A stretch of 64,000 bases of DNA from an uncultured Flavobacteriaceae bacterium. Lineage in GTDB: Bacteria > Bacteroidota > Bacteroidia > Flavobacteriales > Flavobacteriaceae. The stretch spans positions 167,686 to 231,685 of the forward strand of contig CAJJAZ010000003.1 in the NCBI GenBank assembly GCA_905182295.1. The letters run 5' to 3'. Positions 56,629-64,000 of the stretch are shown in pieces; position 1 is the first letter of the stretch, and each line of letters opens with the position of its first letter. A model generated the notes under the pieces. The model worked only from the letters and a program-made list of their open reading frames with translations. It was not told the DNA's origin and made no database searches. The position numbers and the translations under genes were made by a program.

Positions 56629-57484
56629 ATGTTTTGGAACGAATAATTAATAAATCAGTAGGAATTTCAGTCAACATATGATCTAAATCACTTGGAAAAA
56701 AACGGTGAAAAAAACGTTGTTCTTCTTTGGCATTCATGACCAATAAATCAGCTCTTACAACTCTGGCATAATGACCAATAGAGTAACCTCTTCGACCAAA
56801 AATACTTTGCGTTTCATATTTTAGTCCTTCAGTAATAGTGTCAGGTATTTTTTTAATAATATCTATAAAGCGCATTTTTTCTTCTCGATCAATTTTTTCT
56901 TTACGAAGGGTTACTTTTCGCAAACTTCGATCATCATTTACTGAAACAGTAACACGAGACTGACTAACCTCCTCCACAAGGGTTATTTTATCTGAAGCTA
57001 GGGCTTTGCCTATATAAAAAGCCGCTTCAACTGTTTCTTGCGTTTGGGGGCTATCAAAGCCGTTTACAACAATGTGTTTACAAGGACTCCGATCAACAGA
57101 AGGATTTAGCATGAGTAAAACTGAGCAAGGTGCTTTACGTGTCAATTTTCGAGCAATAGACCCCAGATAGTATTTAACAACATTTTCTCTTTTAAGCGCA
57201 CCCAAAAGTAATAAATCAACATCAAATTCTTTACTCGCTCTAGCTAAAGTTGTTATGGGATCCCCTTCTTTCCAATAGATTTGGATTTGATCTTGATTAG
57301 GTGAACACTCATCTAAAAGTCGTTGAAATTCAACTTGCTTTATTGGTGTTTTTTGTCCTACGTGCACAAAGATGAGAGCCGCGTTAAAATACTGAGCCAA
57401 TCGGGTTGCTTCATAGACATTTTCCCTTAAAGATGGGGAAAACGCAAAGCCAAACATTAATGTCTTAAAAGGTTGAAATATCAT
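56621..57484 (-). CDS. Universal stress protein, two-domain
   Basis: A 287-residue protein with two UspA-like halves (about 5-142 and 147-285). The first opens KTLMFGFAFSPSLRENVYEA and has a LLLGALKRENVVKYYLGSIA segment, the usual nucleotide-site area. Both end in a strand such as APCSVLLML and PTDLLIIRS. Tandem UspA proteins are thought to sense ATP or stress. It overlaps the SulP gene by 8 bases and the small upstream ORF by 4 (ATGA), so it likely serves that transporter. Confidence 0.88.
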   Translation of the reverse strand: MIFQPFKTLMFGFAFSPSLRENVYEATRLAQYFNAALIFVHVGQKTPIKQVEFQRLLDECSPNQDQIQIYWKEGDPITTLARASKEFDVDLLLLGALKRENVVKYYLGSIARKLTRKAPCSVLLMLNPSVDRSPCKHIVVNGFDSPQTQETVEAAFYIGKALASDKITLVEEVSQSRVTVSVNDDRSLRKVTLRKEKIDREEKMRFIDIIKKIPDTITEGLKYETQSIFGRRGYSIGHYARVVRADLLVMNAKEEQRFFHRFFPSDLDHMLTEIPTDLLIIRSKTYG

Positions 57485-57720
57485 AAATTATAGTCAATTG
57501 CATTTTCGTGACTTTTAATTACTTTGGTTTCTTCTGGTATAAATAATAGCGCTGGAGAAGATCTAATTTTCATAGTATTATTAATTGTTTTATAAAAGCA
57601 CCATCCAAACTTACCTGTAAAAGCTTTATTACTTAAACATAAGTTATCTAGGAGTCCAAATAATTGGGATTGAAATTTCGTTGCGGCGATTAATAAATCT
57701 ATACGGTGCGTCATAAACAA
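57481..57720 (-). CDS. Small unknown ORF, possibly a UspA-like remnant
   Basis: A 79-codon frame that overlaps the universal stress protein start by four bases (ATGA) and the SOUL gene 3' end by 77 bases. The tail SSPALLFIPEE resembles the last strand of UspA domains. The large overlap with the SOUL gene suggests either an inner start (Met50 gives a 30-residue peptide) or a decayed fragment. The ATGA coupling is the only positive sign that it is translated. Confidence 0.3.
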   Translation of the reverse strand: MFMTHRIDLLIAATKFQSQLFGLLDNLCLSNKAFTGKFGWCFYKTINNTMKIRSSPALLFIPEETKVIKSHENAIDYNL

Positions 57721-58192
57721 GAACCCTAGGAGACCCCGTTGTTTTAATTCCTTCCTCCTTTAAGTTTTGCATTAGAACTGTAGTATATTTTTTTTCTTTG
57801 GAGGTGCTCGTAAAACCTGAATACTGTATAGACGCATAATAACCCCCTTGCGCTTGATACACACTAACTTTATTCTCTTTAGGTATTGGTGTCGTTTCTA
57901 AATTAAATTTTTTAGGTAGCACAAATGCCATAATATTTCCTTTCTCGTGCTTTTCTGTATGCACAGGAGTTGTCATATTGATTTTAGTTTCAGAAACATT
58001 TGAGCCAGAAATATAACGAAATAAGGATCCAAATCCAGAGGAACTACCTCCTTGAGAATTATATTCAGCCATCATTACAGGAGGATAGTAACGAATTTCA
58101 AAATTAGATTTAATTTGGATTAACTCATAAGTTTGTTCTTCTGTTTGTGCCATAAGAAAACATGGTAGAAATAATAATATAATGAACCTCAT
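57644..58192 (-). CDS. SOUL haem-binding family protein
   Basis: A 182-residue protein with a signal peptide (RFIILLFLPCFLMAQ) and the SOUL/HBP fold: FEIRYYPPVMMAEY near 32-45, FGSLFRYISGSN, INMTTPVHTE, IMAFVLPKKF and a C-terminal YDAPYRFINRRNE. Family members bind haem or other tetrapyrroles in animals and plants; bacterial roles are unclear. The signal peptide places it outside the cytoplasm. Confidence 0.87.
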   Translation of the reverse strand: MRFIILLFLPCFLMAQTEEQTYELIQIKSNFEIRYYPPVMMAEYNSQGGSSSGFGSLFRYISGSNVSETKINMTTPVHTEKHEKGNIMAFVLPKKFNLETTPIPKENKVSVYQAQGGYYASIQYSGFTSTSKEKKYTTVLMQNLKEEGIKTTGSPRVLVYDAPYRFINRRNEISIPIIWTPR

Positions 58193-58522
58193 AATTAATA
58201 AAGATATTAAATAGAAGATAAATAGATGGCCAAATTTATTTTTTAGATCAAAGAAATGTCACTTTTCATCCTTTATATATACTCTGAAAATCAACACACT
58301 TCTCCGCAACCAGGCATAACAACAATCTAAATAAAACGATTAGAAATTCTTTGTTCAATGCCTCTTTTCTGCATAATGGATTAGGCAAACTTTAAAAGGG
58401 CATTATAATCTCATTATAATGAGAGTTTATTTTTATAGATTGGTATTGAATTAATTGGGAAAGTGCGAGCAATGGTAAGATTGCGAGAATAAGGATGTGG
58501 CTGTTGTTCCACTTCGTTATTT
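58193..58522. other. Intergenic region between the SOUL and GH101 genes
   Basis: It holds, from the SOUL side: a -7 box, TAAATTTG on the minus strand (58238-58231), for the SOUL gene; a 16-bp palindrome TCTCATTATAATGAGA (58409-58424); and a copy of the GH101 signal-peptide region (58435-58499). No complete gene is visible. Confidence 0.6.
58435..58499. repeat. 65-bp direct repeat, copy 2 (downstream of GH101)
   Basis: Matches 61405-61469 at 64 of 65 bases. It encodes the same signal-peptide stretch (HILILAILPLLALSQ) and then diverges into INSHYNEIIMPF before a stop. It lies 23 bases past the GH101 stop. Confidence 0.92.
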
Positions 58523-61486
58523 TTATTCCATTTCTATTATTGTAATATCATCAAGAATAAAATCTGACGTTTCTTCATTGTTTTTTTTGATTCCAAACCA
58601 TGAATTTCCAGATTGAGAGGCGGTAAAAATAAATTCGAATACCTGTGTGTCATGTTGCTGACTAACCTTATTTTCAAAAAGAATTGTTCTATTGTCTCCT
58701 AACACAAACGAATAGTTATCACTTTCAGCTTGATACTTAAAAGTGATTTTAAATTTTTTATAAGGCTCAAATTTTAAATTTTGAGGAATAGTTTGAATTA
58801 TTATGCCCTGAGCATCTTCATGCAGTTTGAGTGACCAATTGCCATTTAAAACATCACTCACTTTTTTTCCATCCCATCCTTTTTGCGTGTATGGACTATG
58901 CTTTTCTGCAAGATGCACTCTTGGGTCATTAGCGCCACCAGCTTCTCCTTTTACAAAAGGGATTATTCCTGATGGAATGTGCTCAAAATTTTCTTGAAAA
59001 TAGATGCTATCTATGACAGTTTTTTTGTGCGCTCTGATTACTCTTACATCATCATAAATAACAATAGAATCTCCTTTGCTTGTATTAAGTTCTAATTTGA
59101 TATTATCATGGTATTTGTCCACATCAAAAAACACATGCATTTTTTGCATTTTACTTCCATGTTTACTATCTGCTGCAATATAATTTTCCCACAGCGAACT
59201 TGTTGTATGATTTTCTTTAACATTGGTACTTGACGCTATTTTTAAAGTTGCTTTTCTATTTCCAGATGTTTGAACATATACTTCTGCAGCATAAGACCCT
59301 TTTGTAAGATTAGGTAGGAGTTGGGATACTGTAGTTGGTTCGTTACTTTTATTAATTATTAACTTGTATTGTCCAAGACTATCTCTTAACACGTTTGCCT
59401 TTTCATTATTTGTTTTCCAATTGTCAGTATTACCGCTATTAAAACCACCATTTTTTACAATCGTGCCTTCGCCCCAATCCATTTGCGTATTAGCCTGCAA
59501 TTTTTTATAAAGAACATAAGGTGTTTTAGCTTTTGCCTTAATTTTAATGCTGCCATTATTTATTGCAATTTCTTTGTGGACTGTTTTTCCTAAATCACTT
59601 AATTCATAAAGGAAAATGGTTTTAATATCATTCCAAGATTTAGGTAATATCCAATTAGTTGTCCCTTCTTTTTCGTTCCAATGGTAAAGTTTATTTTCTT
59701 CAATAGGATTCCAAGGCAACAAATAAGCATTGTCATTATAAATTATTATGCCGTCTTTTGTAATAATTCTTTTTCCAGATTGAGTTTTAACCACAACGTT
59801 ATTTTCTAATTGAATAACATCCTTTTGCCAGCTAATAATCGGGAAATTTTGTATGTATTTAGTAGGTAAATTTGCTTTGAAGGTAATATCTATACAATTA
59901 TCATAATTGATTCTTCCCTGCCAACCTTCATAATCAACCATTTCAGCGCCTCCAAGTAAAGGGTGTTTGGCAATCCAAGTATCTTTTTGATGATTGCGGA
60001 TAAAACGCACAATTTTGCTGTTAAATCCTTTGATCGTTTTCCCTCCATATTTATAATCAACAGCCCAATGATTCCAAACAGCATTATATTCTAAATCTTG
60101 TGGAAATTCTGTTGCCAAAATCAAGTCGAGCGAATTAATTTCGCTAGCAACCTTTCGGCTATCCCAGCTCCCTTTTGCATACCACACATCTAAGTATATG
60201 AAGTCTAGATTAGGTACTTGATCTTTTAAAGACTTCAATCTATTGTATCTTTTATCATTTACAGCATCAAACCGCTTGTCTATTCTGTAAGATTGGTCTA
60301 GCCAATTCCATCCTATATTTTCCTTGTTAATTAAAGATTCGCTAAACATTCGCGCTTCAGGATAAGATTCTGTGCCATTAATATGTACTCCAATATCAGC
60401 ATTATATTTGTTCGCTTGATCACAAATAAGATTCATTTCTTTTACACCCCCTTGCCGCGTTCCAATATAGCCATAATCAGGATGATTGGAATCATGACCT
60501 TCACCTCCATATCCTTTAAGAATTATAAATTGACCAAGTCCATCAGTATTTAGAAAGATCCTTTTAGTCTCATCTAGTGACTTTGAAAATGGATTTGTAG
60601 CCTGACTAGCAAAGTTCATGGGAATTCTAAAAACAACCCAATCTTTTACCCTTTCATTTCCAAAAGGATTGTTCATTATTTTTCTAAAGGCAATTGCCCC
60701 ATCTTGCCAATCAACTTTTCTATCGCCATTGGCATCATCGGTAATAATTATTTTTAGTTCTGGCAATTTATGTATTGAGTTCATTCTATTAGCTCTATAC
60801 AACCATGATCCACTCCAAAGACTGGTATAAACGTCATTGTTTTTTTTAAAAGTATATTTAAGTATCCTGCTATTATCTGTTTTTTCTTGAACAGCATTTG
60901 TCCAAATAGAAGCAGCAATATTTTCATCGGATAAAATACCATACAAAAATCCTTTTGGCATTGAATCTATTGGTGTTTTTCTATTTACTTTTTGAAAAAC
61001 ATCTCCACCATTACCTTCTAAAGCAGTAAACATTTTAGCTCCAGAAAAATTTGCGTTTTTTACTTTGGAAGAAACCGTTAATAGCTGATGCTCTGGGAAA
61101 GCAATTGTGTTTATTTTAAAGGCTCCTTTTTCTATTACTTTAACAAATTTTAAATCAACAATATTATCAATCACCTCAACCTTTACAGTAAGTAATACTT
61201 TAATATCATCTATGCTTATAGTATAGATGATGGCGTTCTCTTTAACTATTGAGGTTACTTTAGGTTGAAATTCTATTCCGTTGATTAATAAAGTCTTATT
61301 GTTTGAGATACTACCATTTAAAATAGCATTATTTTTCAATAATTTATATTGCTTTATTGAAGGGAAATTAGCGTCAACGCTCAATACTAATTTATCTGAT
61401 TTAATAGATTGGTATTGAATTGATTGGGAAAGTGCGAGCAATGGTAAGATTGCGAGAATAAGGATGTGTATAAATCGTTTATTCAT
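58523..61486 (-). CDS. Endo-alpha-N-acetylgalactosaminidase (GH101), secreted
   Basis: Predicted to release the core Gal-GalNAc disaccharide from O-glycosylated serine or threonine, as in mucin-type glycoproteins. The 987-residue protein has a signal peptide (to about residue 20). A beta-rich N-terminal domain is followed by a catalytic barrel with DIGVHINGTESYPEA (364-378). D433 in FIYLDVW is the expected nucleophile and E460 in ILATEFP the acid/base, then WNHWAVDYKYGG. Two C-terminal beta-sandwich domains follow (about 665-825 and 830-987; ENFEHIPSG, DPRVHLAEKHSPYTQKGWDG, GNWSLKLHEDA). There is no sorting tail. The gene stands alone, flanked by 65-bp direct repeats. The family call is from motifs only. 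Confidence 0.85.
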   Translation of the reverse strand: MNKRFIHILILAILPLLALSQSIQYQSIKSDKLVLSVDANFPSIKQYKLLKNNAILNGSISNNKTLLINGIEFQPKVTSIVKENAIIYTISIDDIKVLLTVKVEVIDNIVDLKFVKVIEKGAFKINTIAFPEHQLLTVSSKVKNANFSGAKMFTALEGNGGDVFQKVNRKTPIDSMPKGFLYGILSDENIAASIWTNAVQEKTDNSRILKYTFKKNNDVYTSLWSGSWLYRANRMNSIHKLPELKIIITDDANGDRKVDWQDGAIAFRKIMNNPFGNERVKDWVVFRIPMNFASQATNPFSKSLDETKRIFLNTDGLGQFIILKGYGGEGHDSNHPDYGYIGTRQGGVKEMNLICDQANKYNADIGVHINGTESYPEARMFSESLINKENIGWNWLDQSYRIDKRFDAVNDKRYNRLKSLKDQVPNLDFIYLDVWYAKGSWDSRKVASEINSLDLILATEFPQDLEYNAVWNHWAVDYKYGGKTIKGFNSKIVRFIRNHQKDTWIAKHPLLGGAEMVDYEGWQGRINYDNCIDITFKANLPTKYIQNFPIISWQKDVIQLENNVVVKTQSGKRIITKDGIIIYNDNAYLLPWNPIEENKLYHWNEKEGTTNWILPKSWNDIKTIFLYELSDLGKTVHKEIAINNGSIKIKAKAKTPYVLYKKLQANTQMDWGEGTIVKNGGFNSGNTDNWKTNNEKANVLRDSLGQYKLIINKSNEPTTVSQLLPNLTKGSYAAEVYVQTSGNRKATLKIASSTNVKENHTTSSLWENYIAADSKHGSKMQKMHVFFDVDKYHDNIKLELNTSKGDSIVIYDDVRVIRAHKKTVIDSIYFQENFEHIPSGIIPFVKGEAGGANDPRVHLAEKHSPYTQKGWDGKKVSDVLNGNWSLKLHEDAQGIIIQTIPQNLKFEPYKKFKITFKYQAESDNYSFVLGDNRTILFENKVSQQHDTQVFEFIFTASQSGNSWFGIKKNNEETSDFILDDITIIEME
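61405..61469. repeat. 65-bp direct repeat, copy 1 (5' end of GH101)
   Basis: Covers GH101 codons for about residues 6-27 (signal peptide and first mature residues). The second copy is 2970 bases away at 58435-58499. Confidence 0.92.
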
Positions 61487-61582
61487 GATAATTTGTAATT
61501 ATTTAAGGGGAGCTAAAAAACGTATTTTAGTTTGCTTCTATTCTTATACTAACCGTTGGGTTATTGAGGTTCTATCATGTGT

Positions 61583-61720
61583 TTATTGATAAGACAATCC
61601 ATATCCAAAACGATATAATGGATTTTCAGAGTCATAAGGTACATCTTCCTTTTGATTTTCAACGGCTTTCCATGAGGAAGGAAGCTCAAATGGGAGTTTT
61701 CCTGACAGATTCACTTTCCC
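61583..61720 (-). pseudogene. C-terminal remnant of a family-3 beta-glucosidase
   Basis: The minus strand encodes 45 codons plus TAA: GKLPFELPSSWKAVENQKED, then VPYDSENPLYRFGYGLSYQ. This is the C-terminus of GH3 beta-glucosidases (BglX type), where PLYPFGYGLSY ends the fibronectin-like domain. Nothing upstream belongs to it; the 5' side stops at a terminator hairpin (61724-61757). It is a truncated remnant. Confidence 0.78.
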
Positions 61721-61721
61721 A

Positions 61722-61760
61722 AAAAGCCCCTAACTAACTAAAATTAAGGGCTTTTATTTT
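61722..61760. terminator. Terminator downstream of the small membrane protein
   Basis: AGCCC(C)TAA pairs with TTA(A)GGGCT with one mismatch, with T-rich or A-rich flanks on both sides. It terminates the minus-strand gene at 61763 and could also work in the plus direction. Confidence 0.65.
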
Positions 61761-61762
61761 TG

Positions 61763-62173
61763 TCACTTATTCTCTTTAAACAGGAATAAACTAACGGCTA
61801 CAAGCGATAAGTTTTTTATAATATACTGACCTATTAAAGTGGGCGTAAATAAATCATGCCAGGTATCATTTTGTAAAATAAAAAGAGGAGCTACTGTCAT
61901 GAAAATATGGGTCCAAAGTATATAACAGGCGATTTTAGTATACTTTTTAAACAAAAAAAGAACTCCAATAAGGCATTCGAAAGCACCAAAAATTGGAATA
62001 AATACCTCATCACTAATAAAAGCCCTAATCGTAATTTCACAAAGATGGTGCACTAAGGGTTCTGCAGGAGAGGCTCCTAATACTTTTAATATTCCAAACC
62101 AGAAATAAATAATTAAAAGCGAGAATCTGCCGAATAGATTTGTGAGATTAAAGGCTTGTTGGTTTTGTGTCAT
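61763..62173 (-). CDS. DoxX/DUF417-like small membrane protein
   Basis: A 136-residue protein with four hydrophobic segments (about 15-33, 55-74, 82-100 and 115-132) and the pattern RFSLLIIYFWFGILKVLGASPAEP near the start, as in DoxX-like and YkgB/DUF417 membrane proteins. A GAFECLIGVLFLF segment follows. No function is established. It starts 103 bases from the divergent DsbD-type gene. Confidence 0.72.
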   Translation of the reverse strand: MTQNQQAFNLTNLFGRFSLLIIYFWFGILKVLGASPAEPLVHHLCEITIRAFISDEVFIPIFGAFECLIGVLFLFKKYTKIACYILWTHIFMTVAPLFILQNDTWHDLFTPTLIGQYIIKNLSLVAVSLFLFKENK

Positions 62174-62276
62174 TAGAAAAAATCATAAGGCATAAAGGTA
62201 TTTATTCTCCTTTTGTTATCAAATTTCATAGGGCTTTTTTATTCTCGTTTGTTTTAGTTAAATAACCCATTATTTA

Positions 62277-64000
62277 TGAAGTCTATTTTTATATTCTTTT
62301 GTTTATTACTCTTTTCATTCTCTAATGCTCAGATATATAATCCTGTAAGTTGGCAGTCAAGTATAGAAGAAATTGAAACGGGTATATTTGAGTTATCTAT
62401 TACTGCCAATATTGAAAAAGGTTGGCATTTATATGATACAGAAAATAGAGAAAATGGCCCTTTTCCAACATCACTTGATTTTGAAATACCCGAAAATAGT
62501 TCCCTTATTGGTGGTCTTGAGTTTCAAAAACCGATTGCAAAATACGATTCAATATTTGAGATGAATGTAGGGTATTACGAAAATCAAACTACGTTTACTC
62601 AAAAAATAAAACTCAAAAACCCCTTAGATAGTGTTAATGTACTGATTTCTTATATGGCTTGTGATGAAAAAAGATGCCTGCCTCCTAAAGAAGTTACGCT
62701 CTCCTTTAATGGAAAAGAGATTATAAAAAAACCCCTAAAAGAAGAGCAACAAATTGAAGCTGATTCAGGAGATTTACTATCTGTATTTATACTGGCCTTT
62801 TTATTTGGTTTTACAGCCTTATTAACCCCCTGTGTTTTTCCGATGATCCCTCTCACGGTAAGCTTCTTCACCAAACAGAGTAAAACTAAAATACAGGGCA
62901 TTAGAAATGCGTTGCTTTTTGGAATTTCTATAGTCTTTATTTATGTTTTCTTAGGAATCTTAATGACCATGTTATTTGGCTCAGGAGCATTAAATGCATT
63001 AGCAACTAATATATGGTTCAACCTTTTTATGTTTATATTATTAGGGGTATTTGCCTTTTCTTTCTTAGGTGCTTTTGAAATTAATCTTCCTAATTCGTGG
63101 GCAAATTCCTTAGATAAAAAATCTTCTAAAAAAGGTTTTATTGGGATTTTCTTTATGGCATTAGCACTGGCTGTGATTTCTTTTTCGTGTACAGGACCTA
63201 TTGTGGGTACGCTTTTAGTTCAAGCAGCTACAGGGCAAAATCTTTTAGGCCCCATTATAGGTATGTTTGGTTTTTCATTGGCAATTGCCATACCGTTTAC
63301 CTTATTTGCTGCATTTCCAGGGTGGATGAATAGTTTGCCAAAATCTGGAAGTTGGCTTCAAACTGTGAAAGTTGTTCTAGGTTTTTTGGAATTGGCCTTT
63401 GCCCTTAAATTTTTATCAAATATTGATTTGGTATTACAGTTAGAAATATTAAACAGAGAAGTCTTTTTGTCTGTTTGGGTGGCTATTTTTCTTTGCTTAA
63501 CCATGTATCTCTTTGGGTTTATTATTCTTCCTCATCACTCATTCTCCTCGGTAAAGACACCTTTATCTTTGCCAAGGTTTAGTATTGCTTTACTTAGCTT
63601 GAGTTTCACCTTGTATTTACTTCCAGGATTGTGGGGTGCCCCATTAAAACTAATTAGTGCATTTCCACCCCCTTTAAATTATAGTGAATCTTCAGGTTAC
63701 ATGATTAATAATACCACACATGAGCTAAGTAATCAAACGCTCCCAGCCGGTTCTCATATGCTAGTGCCTTATGATATCTTAACTTTTAATGACTATGACA
63801 CTGCGCTATCTTATAGCAAGAAAGTTAAAAAAACACTATTAGTAGACTTTACGGGGCATGCCTGCGTAAACTGCAGAAAAATGGAGCAGCTTGTTTGGTC
63901 TAATTCAAAGGTATTAGAAGTACTACGTAATAACGTTGTTTTAGTTTCTTTATACATAGACGATAAAAGAAAATTAAAAGAGAATGAATTATTTGAATCC
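62277..64000 (+). CDS. dsbD: DsbD-type thiol:disulfide reductase, cut by the right edge
   Basis: Carries reducing power from cytoplasmic thioredoxin to the periplasm. The ATG at 62277 is followed by a signal peptide (SIFIFFCLLLFSFSNAQ) and an N-terminal alpha domain with MACDEKRCLPP (redox cysteines). Eight-helix beta domain: FTALLTPCVFPMIPLTVSFF and, later, FSCTGPIVGTLL carry its two cysteines. A thioredoxin-like gamma domain with HACVNCRKME is just beginning when the window ends, after about 574 codons. Bacteroidota versions often serve cytochrome c maturation or thiol stress. All three redox pairs are visible and intact. Confidence 0.93.

Noticed and set aside
58409..58424. 16-bp palindrome TCTCATTATAATGAGA as an operator
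   Set aside because: Very AT-rich, in a region with duplication debris, and not near a clear promoter. It may be chance or a weak hairpin.
1..64000. CRISPR arrays, insertion sequences, prophage genes, rRNA
   Set aside because: No regular repeat-spacer pattern, no transposase or phage structural motif and no rRNA sequence were found on reading the window.

Overview
The window is a chromosomal segment of a member of the Bacteroidota, almost certainly a Flavobacteriaceae-type marine or aquatic bacterium. The signs are a GLPGLI protein beside an outer-membrane barrel, DUF6089, tandem OmpH/Skp chaperones after BamA, a fused HPPK-deoxynucleoside kinase, a MetX-aspartokinase-homoserine dehydrogenase fusion, and promoters of the Bacteroidota type (TTTG, then TAnnTTTG). 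Upstream of about 54 kb it is dense housekeeping sequence; beyond two tRNA genes it becomes AT-richer and carries accessory genes and gene debris.

1-4.4 kb: an aromatic operon on the minus strand (pheA, aminotransferase, tyrA, DAHP synthase-chorismate mutase). It is preceded by what looks like a complete ribosome-mediated attenuator: a 24-codon leader peptide with an FYFYFYF run, mutually exclusive stems, and a terminator with eight Ts. 4.4-16.8 kb: methionine and AdoMet synthesis. metY, metX-thrA, metZ, metH and metF form one transcript behind a SAM-I riboswitch; metK lies just upstream behind its own SAM-II-like riboswitch with an extra hairpin. 16.8-20.4 kb: a GLPGLI protein and its outer-membrane barrel partner. 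20.6-28 kb: deoxynucleoside kinase, a GreA-like protein, membrane and soluble pyrophosphatases, PDH E1-beta, and EtfBA, with a 26-bp perfect palindrome between the last two. 28-32.6 kb: bifunctional nuclease, nucleoside transporter, thyA-folA, murI. 32.6-39.7 kb: an envelope cluster (CBS protein, NAD kinase, DUF6089, UppS, BamA, two OmpH chaperones). 39.9-47.6 kb: pdxJ-hydrolase, trigger factor-clpP-clpX, a GH3-type acyl-amidosynthetase, DUF2797, and a truncated YhhQ-like fragment. 47.6-53.9 kb: SppA, HPPK-dNK fusion, RNA methyltransferase, MutS. 54.0-54.2 kb: tRNA-Gly(GCC) and tRNA-Leu(UAA).

54.4-64 kb: SulP transporter, universal stress protein, a small unknown ORF, a SOUL haem-binding protein, a GH101 endo-alpha-N-acetylgalactosaminidase flanked by 65-bp direct repeats, a 45-codon remnant of a family-3 beta-glucosidase, a small membrane protein, and a DsbD-type reductase running off the right edge. 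The strongest items for follow-up are the Phe/Tyr attenuator, the paired SAM-I and SAM-II switches, and the repeat-flanked GH101 gene.
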